The notes below the pieces were generated by a model. That model ran no database searches and had not been told where the DNA came from. It worked only from the letters and a program-made list of their open reading frames with translations. Below, in pieces: positions 28,501 through 35,273 of a stretch of 64,000 nt of DNA. The position numbers and the translations under genes are program-made. The DNA comes from Telmatospirillum sp. (lineage in GTDB: Bacteria; Pseudomonadota; Alphaproteobacteria; Rhodospirillales; Magnetospirillaceae): positions 1-64,000 of the forward strand of contig JARLJB010000375.1 in the NCBI GenBank assembly GCA_031291415.1, in the 5' to 3' direction. Each line of letters opens with the position of its first letter. Position 1 is the first letter of the stretch.

Positions 28501-31500
28501 GTCAAGGCGGCGATCTGCGTGTCGGTCAGCGCCTTGACCTGCGCTGAGGAAAAGGCGGCAAGGTCGGTTGTCGACAAGGCGCTGAACTGATTTGCCGTCA
28601 GCGCCCCAATCTGGGTCGCCGTCAGGCCTTTGATCTGAGTGGTCGAGAGCGCAGTCAGTTCGGTCGTCGTCAATCCACCGATCGCCGTGCTCGACAGCGC
28701 CGCGATCTGCGTGCTGGTCAGGGCGCTGACCTGGGTCGTGCTCAACGATGCGATTTGCGTGTCGGCCAGGTTTTGAGCCTGGGAAGCGGTGAGGGCGGTC
28801 AGTTGAGTCGCGGTCAGGGCGTCGAGCTCGTCGGTGCCAAGTCCCGCCACCTGGGTCGCCGTCAGGCCCCTGATCTGTGTCGTGGTCAGTGCGGCGAAGG
28901 AAGAGGCCGACAATCGGCTAAGTTGATCCAGGCTGAGGGCGCCGATGTCAGCTGCGGATAGTCCTCGGAGTTGTGTGGTGGTGAGTGCCGCCAATTGGTC
29001 GCTGGTCAGACCACCGACAGCCGTGGTGGTCAGAGCACTGATCTGTGTCGCGGACAGGGCCGCCAATTGCGTGGTGGAGAGCGCGCTGATTTGCGTCGTC
29101 GTCAATCCGCGAATTTGAGTCGTGCTGAGAATTGCCAACCCGGTGGTCGTCAAGCCGGCGATCTGGTCGGACGACATCGAGCCCAACTCGGTTGCCGTCA
29201 GACCCTTGATCTGGGTCGTCGTCAGTCCGGCCAATTCGGTGGTCGTCAGGACGTTGATGCTGGTGGTGGTAAGAGCCGCGATCTGTGTCGCCGTCAGACC
29301 GCCGAGCTGGTCGCCCGACAGCGAGGCCACCTGGGTGTCTCCCAGACTCTTGACCTGGGCGGCGGTCAAAGCGGCGATCTGGGTCGATGACAACAGGTCG
29401 AGCTGATCGGTCGTCATGGCCGAGATTTGTGTCGCCGTCAGGCCTCTCAACTGCGTGGTCGTCAGCGATGCCAGCTCGGTTGCCGTCAGAAAACCAAGTT
29501 GATTGTTGGTCAGCGCACCGACCTGGACGGTCGTCAGAGTGTGGAGTTGGGTTGTGGACAGCGCCGTCAGTTCGGTGGAGGTCAAACCGGTGATCGCCGT
29601 CGTCGACAACGCGGCCAATTGGCTGGCCGACAGGCTGGCCAACTGAGTGTTGGAGAGGGCGGCGACTTGAGTGTCGACCAGCCCTTTGATCTGGGTTGCC
29701 GTCAGTGCATGGAGTTGAGCGGCGTTGAGATCTGAGAACTGATCTTCGCTTAAAACGCCGATCTGGGTCGCCGTCAGCCCGCCGATCTGGGCTGTCGAAA
29801 GTTGTGTCAGTTCCGTTGCCGTCAATCCACCGATCGCCGTGGTCGACAGCGCGCCGATCTGCGTTGACGTCAGGGCCGCAAGCTGCGCCGTGGTCAGGCT
29901 CGCGACTTGCGTGTCCGCGACTTTGCGTATTTGCGTGACCGTCATCGCGGCCAGTTGGGTGGTGGAGAGGGCTGCGAGTTCCGTCGTGGTGAGGGCCGCC
30001 ACCTGCGTCGTCGTCAGTCCCCTGATCTGAGTGGTCGTCAGCGCCTGCAGCGACGTGGCCGAAAGCGTGCCGAGCTGATCGCCGCTCAAGGCGGCAATCC
30101 CCGTGGCGCTCAGGTTGCGGAGTTGGGTCGTGGTCAGCGTGGCCATCTGCGTGGTGGTGAGACCGCCGATGGCCGTGGTCGAAAGGGCGCCTAACTGGGT
30201 GGCCGTCAAGGCGTTCAACTGAGTGGTGGTGAAGGCGGCGATCTGTGTATCGGTCAAGCCTTTGACCTGAACGCTGGTCAGCGCCTTCAACTCGGTGCCG
30301 GTCAACGAGGAGATCTGGTCGGTCGTCATCGCAGACAGTTGGGTGGCACTCATGCCCTTCAGCTGAGTCGTGGTGAACGCTGCCAATTCGCTTGCGGTCA
30401 GTCCGCCAATCGCAGTCGTGGTGAGAGCCGCCACCTGCGTCGTCGTCATGGCGCCGAGTTGCGTCAGAGCCAACGTCGCCACTTGCATATCGGACAGCGT
30501 CTTGACCTGCGTTGCCGTCAACGCCTGTATCTGCGAGGTAGTCAGCTCGGCAAGCTCGGTGGACGTCAGCCCCGCCACCTGCGTCGTCGTCAACCCTCTG
30601 ATCTGAGTGGCCGACAGCGACGCCATTTCGTCCGAGCTCAACTCGCTTAGTTGGTCGTTGCCCAAGGCGCCGATCGCCGTCGAGGTCAGTCCCCGAAGCT
30701 GCGTGGTGCTCAGGGCGGCGATCTCGTCGCTGGTCAGGCCTCTGAGCGCGGTACTGGTCAGCCCGCTCATTTCCGTTTGCGTCAGCGAGGCGAGCTGGAC
30801 AAAGGAAAGAGATGCCATCTGGGTGTCGACCAGCCCTTTGATCTGGGTGGACGTCAGGGTACTCAGTTCCAAGCCTGTCATCGCACCGAGCTGGTCGACG
30901 GTCAGGACGCCCAGTTGCGTTGACGTCATGCCCGCCAACTGGGTCGTCGACAACATCGACAGTTCGGTCTTGGTGAGGCCGCCGAATGCCGTCGTGGAGA
31001 GTGCGCCGACCTGTGTCGACGTCAATGCCGCGAACTGCGTGGTGGTCAATGTCGAGATCTGCGTGTCTGCCAGATATTTGATCTGAGAGGCCGTCAACGC
31101 CGCCACTTGCGTTGGCGACAGTTCGCGCAACTCGGTCGCGGTCAGCGACGCCACCTGTGTCGTCGAAAGGCCTCTGATTTGCGTGTAACTCAGCGTCGCC
31201 ATTTCAGTGGAGGTCAGGGTGGCGAGCTGATCGCCGGCCAAGGCGGTCATCTGTGTCGCTGTCAGGGCAAGCAGCTGCGACGTCGACAGCATGGTGATCT
31301 GCGTCGCCGTCAATCCGCCGATGGCCGTCGTGGTCAACGCCGAGATCTGCGTCGATGCCAGCGCGCTGAGCTGGGTGGTCGTCAACGCCGCCACCTGGGT
31401 ATCGGTCAGTCCCTTGAACTGGGTCGCCGTCAGGACCGCGAGTTCCGAGTTGGTCAGAGCCGCTATCTGGCTGGGCGTCAGCGCCGCCGTCTGCGTCGAC

Positions 31501-32894
31501 GTCAGTCCCCGCAGCTGCGTCACGGTGAGTACTGCCACTTCGGCGGTCGTCAGCCCTCCGATCGCCGTCGTGGTAAGTCCGCCGATCGCGGTCGACGACA
31601 AACCATTCAGTTGGGCCAGTGACAAAGACGCCACTTGCGTGTCGAAAAGGCTGCGTGCCTGCGTCGAGGTCAAGGCTCCCAGCTGCGTTGCGGTCAACAC
31701 GCTGAGCTCGGTCGTGGACAGCGCCGAGATTTGAGTGGTCGTCAAGCCTTTGATCTGCGTCGTGGACAGCGCCGTCAGGTCGATGGCCGAGAGGCTGCCC
31801 AATTGATCGCTGCTCAGCACACTGACACAGGTGGAGGTCAGGCCGAGCAATTGGGTGGTGCTGAGCGAAGCCAGCTGCGTGGTCGACAGTCCGGTGACGG
31901 CAGTGGAAGTCAATGCCCCCATTTGCGTTGCCGTCAGGGAGGAAAGCTGCGTTGTCGTCAGTTCTCCCAATTCGGTGGCGGACAGGCCCTTCAACTGTGT
32001 TGCCGTCAAATTCGACAGCGTCGTCGTGCTGAGGACGCCGATCCGATCGGCCGACAGGGAGTTCAACTGGGCATAGGTCATGCCTGTCAGCTGCGTGACA
32101 CTCAACACGGCAATCTGCGTCGTCGTCAGATTGTTGAACTGGGTGCTCGTCATGGCCGCGATCTGCGTCGAGGTCAGAGCCGAAATACCATTTACGTCAA
32201 GGGACTGCAGCTCCTCAGTGCTCAATCCGCGGATTTGCGCCACCGTCAAGGAAGCGAGTTCGTCGTTGGAAAAGGAATCGAGCTGAGTGGTTGTCAGCGC
32301 CTGCAATTGCGTCGCTGTCATCCCACTCAGCTGTGTCGAGGTGAGCGCTCCCATCTGTGTCGCCGACAGATTCCCGAGCTGTGTCGTCGTCAGAGCGCGG
32401 ACCTGGGCAGGCAGCAAGCCGTTCAGTTGGGTGGTGGTCAGAGCCTGGATTTCGGTCAGGCTGAGACCGCTGATCTGTGTCGCGTTGAGGGCGCCCAATT
32501 GGGTGGGCGTCAGAGCCGCGAATTGAGTGGGCGTAAGCGCGTCCAGCTCGGTTGATGTCAGGCCTTTGATCTGCTGCGTCGACAGGGCGGCAACTTCGTC
32601 GACACCGAGCGATTCGATCTGCGCATCGAGGAGGACCGAAAGCTGGGTGGCGCTGAACCCCATCTGGTTGGCGCCCAACGCACTTAACTGCGTCGTCGTC
32701 AGACTGGCGACCTGGGTGGTCGACAGTTTGGAGAGCTGAGTGGCGCTGAGCTCGCCGACTTCAGTGACCGTGAAGGCTTCGACCTGATCGGTCGACAGCG
32801 CCGCAATATCGGTTGCCGTCAGACCGCGAATCGCCGTTGCCGACAAAGCGGCAATCTGCGTCACGCTGAGAGATGTCACGTATGACACGGCCAC
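19566..32894 (-). CDS. Giant octapeptide-repeat Ser/Thr-rich protein (about 4,442 residues)
   Basis: One uninterrupted 13.3-kb frame. From residue 8 to the end the protein is about 550 copies of an octad with consensus L-[ST]-x-T-Q-[IL]-x-[AG], e.g. 'LTTTQIAALSTTQLGAL'. Ser/Thr make up about three of eight positions; aromatic residues, Pro and Cys are almost absent (one Cys seen). Blocks of 24 octads repeat exactly every 576 bp in residues about 420-1575 and blocks of 48 every 1,152 bp in residues about 1900-3820; a five-residue GGVTL insert at 1761-1765 separates the registers. No signal peptide, membrane segment or anchor was seen. The start is GTG 32894 with GGAAGG only 3 nt away; GTG 32888 (9 nt away) may be the true start. 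I know no characterised homologue; a fibrous or solenoid surface or cytoskeletal role is inference. Confidence 0.9.
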   Translation of the reverse strand: MAVSYVTSLSVTQIAALSATAIRGLTATDIAALSTDQVEAFTVTEVGELSATQLSKLSTTQVASLTTTQLSALGANQMGFSATQLSVLLDAQIESLGVDEVAALSTQQIKGLTSTELDALTPTQFAALTPTQLGALNATQISGLSLTEIQALTTTQLNGLLPAQVRALTTTQLGNLSATQMGALTSTQLSGMTATQLQALTTTQLDSFSNDELASLTVAQIRGLSTEELQSLDVNGISALTSTQIAAMTSTQFNNLTTTQIAVLSVTQLTGMTYAQLNSLSADRIGVLSTTTLSNLTATQLKGLSATELGELTTTQLSSLTATQMGALTSTAVTGLSTTQLASLSTTQLLGLTSTCVSVLSSDQLGSLSAIDLTALSTTQIKGLTTTQISALSTTELSVLTATQLGALTSTQARSLFDTQVASLSLAQLNGLSSTAIGGLTTTAIGGLTTAEVAVLTVTQLRGLTSTQTAALTPSQIAALTNSELAVLTATQFKGLTDTQVAALTTTQLSALASTQISALTTTAIGGLTATQITMLSTSQLLALTATQMTALAGDQLATLTSTEMATLSYTQIRGLSTTQVASLTATELRELSPTQVAALTASQIKYLADTQISTLTTTQFAALTSTQVGALSTTAFGGLTKTELSMLSTTQLAGMTSTQLGVLTVDQLGAMTGLELSTLTSTQIKGLVDTQMASLSFVQLASLTQTEMSGLTSTALRGLTSDEIAALSTTQLRGLTSTAIGALGNDQLSELSSDEMASLSATQIRGLTTTQVAGLTSTELAELTTSQIQALTATQVKTLSDMQVATLALTQLGAMTTTQVAALTTTAIGGLTASELAAFTTTQLKGMSATQLSAMTTDQISSLTGTELKALTSVQVKGLTDTQIAAFTTTQLNALTATQLGALSTTAIGGLTTTQMATLTTTQLRNLSATGIAALSGDQLGTLSATSLQALTTTQIRGLTTTQVAALTTTELAALSTTQLAAMTVTQIRKVADTQVASLTTAQLAALTSTQIGALSTTAIGGLTATELTQLSTAQIGGLTATQIGVLSEDQFSDLNAAQLHALTATQIKGLVDTQVAALSNTQLASLSASQLAALSTTAITGLTSTELTALSTTQLHTLTTVQVGALTNNQLGFLTATELASLTTTQLRGLTATQISAMTTDQLDLLSSTQIAALTAAQVKSLGDTQVASLSGDQLGGLTATQIAALTTTSINVLTTTELAGLTTTQIKGLTATELGSMSSDQIAGLTTTGLAILSTTQIRGLTTTQISALSTTQLAALSATQISALTTTAVGGLTSDQLAALTTTQLRGLSAADIGALSLDQLSRLSASSFAALTTTQIRGLTATQVAGLGTDELDALTATQLTALTASQAQNLADTQIASLSTTQVSALTSTQIAALSSTAIGGLTTTELTALSTTQIKGLTATQIGALTANQFSALSTTDLAAFSSAQVKALTDTQIAALTTTQLSSFATTQLAALSATGISGLTDAQIAALTTTQVRALSAAEIAALTDEQLASGGTTALAALTVTQIKSLTATQVADLSGTQLRALTTTQLSAMTTTQIRSLNDTQVASLTTSQLTALTQTQMAALSSTAVGGLTSTELAALTTTQLSSLSATGIGGLTETQITALTATQLNSLTTTALDGLSLDQLSGLTSTQIATLTTTQIKGLTATEITALSTTQLGALSITDIGALTSTQIAALSADQMSSLSISQLGALTSTQMKSLTATAAGGLTTTQLAALTATQLNGMSAADLAAIGGVTLTSAELAALTTTQFSQLTTSEIAALTATQIAALTTTQIQALSTTQIGSLAGTQVAAMAATQIAAFSTTQISALSTTGIDGLTVTQIAAMATTQTRAMTATDIGSLTTTQIGALTPAELSALTTTQIGSLGHDQVGVMTTTQLGALADTQIAALSTTGLGGLTSTQIAALSTTQLRSLTSTEMGALTENQVGYLTPTELAALSTTQIKSLTVTEIAALSTTQIGGLTTTEISALTTTEIAGLTDTQLATLTTSQFAALRSTQIAALSATALGGLTAAQMTALSNTQLSGLTATELTDLNTTQLAAFSTTQIGQLSTTQLAGLSNNDVDSLTTTQLAVMTATQIAALSTTAVSGLSQTQLASLSTTQLAALTATQTGALTSIQLSSLTSTQIGEFTTTQIAALTTTQLAALTTTEMGGLSTTQIQSMTATEISGLVDTQMAALNATQISALGTTQIAALSTTGIGGLTTTQIAALTTTQTRSLTATQMGALTTNQFAALSNTQLAILTTTEIGALKDTQIAALSTTQLGALTQTQIGALSSTGVGGLTATQIAALSATQLQGLTTTELAALSSNQIGDLTTTELSSLSTTQVNGLTPTEIGTLTTTQIGALTTTQLSSLSTADIGGLLDTQIAVLTATQFAVLQSTQIAALSTTAIGGLSVTQMKALTNTQLGGLTATEFGTFNTTQLNALAATQIAQLTTTQMAGLTDNDVDALTATQLAVMTATQMAALSTTAISGLTATQLTALTTAQLTALTSAQMKALTNTQLSSLSATQIGLLTTSQTASLTATQLNALTTTEISSLTTAQLVYMTTTEISALVDTQVAALSTTQIGALTQAQISALSTTGISGLTATQLGSMATTQARSLTATQIGSLTTNQFTALTNTQLSALTTTEIGALDDTQIAALSTTQLGALTQTQIGALSATGVSGLTATQIAALSATQLQGLTATEIGALSTAQLGDVTVTELGQFSTTQIRGLSAAEIGALTTTQIGALTTTQLSSLSTTEIGGLTDTQIAALNATQLGAIRSTQIAALTSTAIGGLTVTQMAALTNTQINGLTATELGTFSTTQLNALTATQISQLTTAQMAGLTDNEADALTATQLAVMTATQMAALSTTAISGLTRTQLAALTTTQLTALTSTQMGALTSTQLGSLSTTQIGLLTTVQVRGLTTTQLSALTVTEIGALSTAQLVALTTTEIGALVDTQVAALNTTQLAALTQTQIGALSSTGISGLTTVQLAALATTQTRSLTATQIGSLTTNQLDSLTNTQLSALTTTEINGLVGTQVASLTTTQLAALTQTQLAALSSTGISGLNQTQIAALSSTQLQGLTATELGEFSSDQLGDMTVTELQGLTTTQVKGLTPAQIGALTTSQIMALTTTELSALTTTEIGGLADTQIAVMTTTQLGSLQSTQIAALSTTAVGGFSVTQMSALAYTQISGLTATELGTLTTEQLNALTTTQIGQLTTTQLAGLTDNEIDALTATQLAVMTATQMAALSTTALNGLSETQLSALSTTQLTALTATQMAALTATQLASLTTSQIGLLTTTQIKGLTATQLSALTTTEIGALTATQLQSMTTSEIRGMVDTQIAALTTTQLAALTQTQIGALSTTGINGLTTAQMTALTTTQVRSLTATQVGALSNAQLAALTTTQLATLTVTEIGGLLDTQVAGLAATQLAALTQTQIGALSSTGISGLSATQIAALTSTQLRGLTATELGSFSTYQVEDLTTTELAALTTTQMQGLSATEIGALTTAQIGALTTAQLAALSTTEISGLSDTQMAAMTTTQLGALRATQMAALSTTAVGGLTTTQIGALTNTQISSLTVTQMGTLTVTQIANLTTTELTELNVTEIGGLSDTQIAALSTTQIGVLTQTQMAALSTTAVSGLTAAQIAALSSTQIAALTATEIGALSTGQLSLLVGTQLGALTTTQIAGLTATEMGALTTTAIAGLTAAQLAALTATEIGGLAVTQIAILSTTQLSSLKSTQVAALSTSAIGVLTATQLAALSTIQLHSLTATQIGALNQTQIATLSTTEFAALTTTEIGELSDTQIAALSTTQLTAMAATQLAALSAKGVGGLTTTQLGSLNATELASLSSTGISGLSDTQMEALSTTQLDALTTTQMAALSTTGITGLNQTQLDSLSTTQIAALSTTGIAYLSDTQAAALTTTQLAALRSTQVAALSTTAISGLTAAQITALAITQINALTATQTSALTATAIGGLTTAELTALSTTQVAALTSTELAALTTTQMSALTQTQIGALSTTGVGGLTDTQMAVLTTTQLRTMTATQIAALSTTGISGLSVTDLTTLTTTQLAGLTPSQMGVLNTTQLQSLTNIEMAALTATQLSGLTNVQIGELTSTQLAGLTKTQISGLSTTGISGLTTSEIAALSTTQLSGLAPTQIGAMNSTQISSLTSTEIGSLTTTQFSGLSSTGLAALTVTEIGGLNTTQIAALSTTGISGLTATQVENLTATQFGALAATQIGALSTTALAGLTETEIQSMTLTQMGGLTATQMSALTVSEIGELTVTEIASLTATQLGDLVRMQLRALSTTQIQALSTTQIDALTTTQMSSLTTTELDALTSTQFNSLSSTQIGAMTATQLNGLTMTEVASLSAVQISGLTTAEVSGLSTTLIAEMTTTSIESLNATQIDMLSTSQIGAMSLEQQAALKAALS
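21435..27195 (-). repeat. Five 1,152-bp superrepeats (48 octads each)
   Basis: Within the giant gene, the codon after the Ile/Val-Ala of each 'xDTQ[IV]A' landmark unit lies at 26043, 24891, 23739, 22587 and 21435, exactly 1,152 bp apart, with the diverged equivalent 'GHDQVGVM' at 27195. Aligned copies keep the order of distinctive units: 'TQTQIGAL' at 2, 'S.TG[IV]GGL' at 3, 'xDTQ' at 14 and 38, '[RQ]STQIAAL' at 16, 'STTAIGGL' at 17, 'TDN[DE]' at 24, 'TATQLAVM' at 25, 'TTTEIGAL' at 47. No insertion or deletion occurs over 5.7 kb. A decayed further copy continues to about 20.9 kb. Confidence 0.85.
28170..31626 (-). repeat. 576-bp superrepeats (24 octads each)
   Basis: In the N-terminal part of the giant gene, the Ser/Thr codon of the unit 'xDTQ[VI][AS][ST]L' falls at 31626, 31050, 30474, 29898, 29322, 28746 and 28170, six intervals of exactly 576 bp. 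Each landmark is preceded by a unit ending [KRQ]-x-L and followed three units later by 'STTAIGGL' or a variant. 576 bp is half of the downstream 1,152-bp period, so the C-terminal superrepeat probably arose by duplicating a doubled block. Confidence 0.85.
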
Positions 32895-33309
32895 GTACCT
32901 TCCACCAGGTTACGAGTCGGCGATCATTCGCTTTCTCATTCACCGAACCTAGTCAAAGACCCGGTGATCCTTGATAGGCAGACGTTGGTTTCCTCTACGA
33001 AAGAATACCGACACAACTCCGTGAAAATTCCACGAACGGGAATAACCAATCCATGCGTCGCTACGTAAAAAATTCTCTACCTAATTGCTCCGGACCATCC
33101 CGGAAGACGATCGAACAAACGTTAAAATTACTATTTTGTAACGCACAATTCCCTCTTTGATTGCCGAGGGCCTCCGCGGAGCAAAAAACCTTAACCGTCT
33201 ATGAAGCAAACGCTAGGCCAGTTTCCGTTAGAAATTGTTAACAAATTGATAGTGAATGGTTTTATCTGTTCGATGAGTGGCCGGCCCGAATGGGAAGCAA
33301 GCGGCACCC

Positions 33310-33385
33310 GGCAGCATTTGCCGAGAATTCCAGTGAGGATGTACCGTTCTCCACCATTTGGTTTTGTCTGGCGGCAGCATTTGCC
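33310..33385. repeat. 13-bp direct repeat pair
   Basis: GGCAGCATTTGCC occurs at 33310-33322 and again at 33373-33385, 63 bp apart, the second copy running into the 18-bp hairpin arm. Meaning unknown; possibly part of a short repeated element. Confidence 0.6.
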
Positions 33386-33424
33386 CAGTTCGACATGTCA
33401 TTTGAAGACATGTCGAACTGGGCA
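33382..33424. repeat. 18-bp perfect inverted repeat
   Basis: TGCCCAGTTCGACATGTC (33382-33399) and its exact complement (33407-33424) flank a 7-nt loop. It lies about 115 bp beyond the lysS stop and about 490 bp upstream of the giant gene. It may be the lysS terminator or a regulatory site for the giant-gene operon. No T-run follows on either strand. Confidence 0.7.
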
Positions 33425-33540
33425 TCCATGTGGCCCTTCGCCTCGGGCTTCAACCGGCTCAAGTGCCGCCCGGGCTGGACGGCAGGATGCCTCTTGGTGA
33501 AATCGGGTTCATGATTCCACCAAGAACTTGAATCGCGCTT

Positions 33541-35139
33541 TCAGGCGCCGAGGTCTTCGCCGGCCAGGGCGCGGCGAATGAGCGAGATAGTCTCGTTTAT
33601 GCCATAGAGCGCGATAAAAGAGCCCATGCGGGGGCCCTGATCCTGTCCCAAAAGAATTTCGTAAAGCGCCAGGAACCAGGCCCTCAGGTCAGCAAAGGCC
33701 GGGTGGCGTTTGCCGACCTCGTAGACGACATTTTGGATGGCTTCGACCTCGGCGTGTTCCGGCAGGGCAGCCAATTCCCGTGCCAAATCCTCAAGCGCCG
33801 CCGCTTCGTCGGTCGACGGCTTACGGTAGCGCATGTTCGGCTTGACGAAGTCCTTGTAATAGGCAATCGCGTAGTCCACCAGTTTGTCGAGGAACGGCGC
33901 ATTGGCCGGTGTCGCCTCCGGCACATAGCGGCTGATGAAATGCCATAGCACGCTACGGTCTTCCGCGTGGCAGACGGACGCCAGATTGAGAAGGATGTTG
34001 TAGGACAATCCCGTTTCAGGTCTGGGCGGCTCGCCGTTATGGATATGCCACGCGGGATTGTTGAGCCGCTTGGTCTCATCCTCGGCCGGGAATTTTTCGA
34101 CAAAGCTCAGATAGTCGTCGACGGTCCGTGGAATGACGTCGAAGTAAAGCCGCTTGGCCGCTTTCGGCTTCTGATACATGAACAGGGCCAGACTCTCCGG
34201 CGGAGCATAGCGCAGCCAGTCTTCGACAGCCAAGCCGTTGCCCCGCGATTTCGAAATCTTTTGTCCCTTGTCGTCGAGGAATAATTCGTAGCTCAGATTC
34301 ATCGGCGGCGTGCCGCCCAGAAGGCGACAGATGCGGCTTGCCAGTTGATAGCTGGGGATCAGGTCCTTGCCCGACATTTCATAGTCGACTTCGAGCACGT
34401 ACCACCGCATGGCCCAATCGGCCTTCCACTGCAGCTTGACCCGCCCGCCGGTCACCGGTGTCTCGACAAGGCTGCCATCCTCGTCCTTATAGACGATGGT
34501 CCCGGCCGAGGGATTGCGCTCGACGACCGGAACCTGGAGAACCCTTCCGGTTTTCTGGCAGACCGGGAGAAACGGGCTGTAGGTTTGCTGACGCTCTTCA
34601 CCAAGCGTCGGAAGCATGACCTCCATGATCGCGTCGTAATGTTCCAGTACCTTGCGGCAGCCTTCGTCGAAGCGGCCCGACGTGTACCAGTCCGTGGCGC
34701 TTTGGAATTCGTATTCGAAGCCGAAGGAATCGAGGAAGCCCTGCAGCATGGCGTTATTATGCTGCCCGAACGACGGATGCGTGCCGAAGGGATCGGGGAT
34801 CTGGGTAAGAGGTTTGCCCAGATGCTCCCGCACCATCTCTTTGTTGGGAATGTTGTCGGGAACTTTGCGCAGCCCGTCGCGGTCGTCGGAAAAAGCGAAC
34901 AGCCTGGTCGGAATGTCCGGCGCGAGCAGTTCAAATGCCCGCCGCACCATGGTGGTCCGCGCCACTTCGCCGAAGGTGCCGATATGCGGCAGGCCCGACG
35001 GACCGTAGCCGCTTTCAAACAAGACATAGCCTTTGGCCGGTTTCTTGCCCTTGAGCCGCTGATCGAGGAGCGCCACGGCCTCTTGGAAGGGCCAGGCGGT
35101 TGCAGTGCGGGCGAGGGCACGAAGGGTGTCGGACATCAT
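33541..35139 (-). CDS. lysS: Lysyl-tRNA synthetase, class I
   Basis: Charges tRNA-Lys with lysine. 532 residues with the class I signatures PHIG (residues 51-54, in 'GPSGLPHIGTFGEVARTTMV') and 'KISKSRG' in the middle of the protein, plus 'SFGQHNNAMLQGFLDSFGFEYEF', typical of class I LysRS as found in archaea, spirochaetes and alphaproteobacteria rather than the usual bacterial class II enzyme. Full length. The start codon is ATG 35139, or the second Met. Divergent from the helicase gene across 134 bp. Confidence 0.96.
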   Translation of the reverse strand: MMSDTLRALARTATAWPFQEAVALLDQRLKGKKPAKGYVLFESGYGPSGLPHIGTFGEVARTTMVRRAFELLAPDIPTRLFAFSDDRDGLRKVPDNIPNKEMVREHLGKPLTQIPDPFGTHPSFGQHNNAMLQGFLDSFGFEYEFQSATDWYTSGRFDEGCRKVLEHYDAIMEVMLPTLGEERQQTYSPFLPVCQKTGRVLQVPVVERNPSAGTIVYKDEDGSLVETPVTGGRVKLQWKADWAMRWYVLEVDYEMSGKDLIPSYQLASRICRLLGGTPPMNLSYELFLDDKGQKISKSRGNGLAVEDWLRYAPPESLALFMYQKPKAAKRLYFDVIPRTVDDYLSFVEKFPAEDETKRLNNPAWHIHNGEPPRPETGLSYNILLNLASVCHAEDRSVLWHFISRYVPEATPANAPFLDKLVDYAIAYYKDFVKPNMRYRKPSTDEAAALEDLARELAALPEHAEVEAIQNVVYEVGKRHPAFADLRAWFLALYEILLGQDQGPRMGSFIALYGINETISLIRRALAGEDLGA

Positions 35140-35273
35140 TGGCTATTCACAATTATTATGTTTTGGAGAAGCTGGGAAACCTAGGCTGCTCAGCTCTCCA
35201 CGTCAACGGTAACCAAACTCTTCGACTTACCGGTGACTGGCTTCCCGACAATCGCGCCCCTATACTGCCGGTC

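Larger units (their letters stand above)
32895..33540 (-). promoter_or_regulatory. Upstream region of the giant gene
   Basis: 646 bp between lysS and the giant gene, both on the minus strand. Positions 32990-33260 are AT-rich and should hold the promoter; a partly symmetric GTTA-N14-TAAC lies at 33121-33142, but no convincing -35/-10 pair or sigma-54 site was found. The left flank near 32897-32902 holds GGAAGG as ribosome site. Positions 33310-33424 contain a 13-bp direct repeat and a long hairpin. Small frames here read through the hairpin and were not accepted as genes. Confidence 0.5.

Noticed and set aside
20000-32600. Many long plus-strand open frames (up to 831 codons at 21660-24155) opposite the giant gene
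   Set aside because: They arise because the 24-bp coding repeat has no stop in the opposite frames. Their translations are Arg/Gln/Gly-rich repeats without family features or ribosome sites.
19566-32894. CRISPR-like or satellite DNA array
   Set aside because: The 24-bp units are continuous without spacers, vary at synonymous positions and keep one open frame, so this is protein-coding repetition.
33262-33514. Small frames on both strands ('DMSNWA...' type peptides)
   Set aside because: They read through the 18-bp inverted repeat, which produces the same peptide fragment on both strands; no ribosome site or known family.
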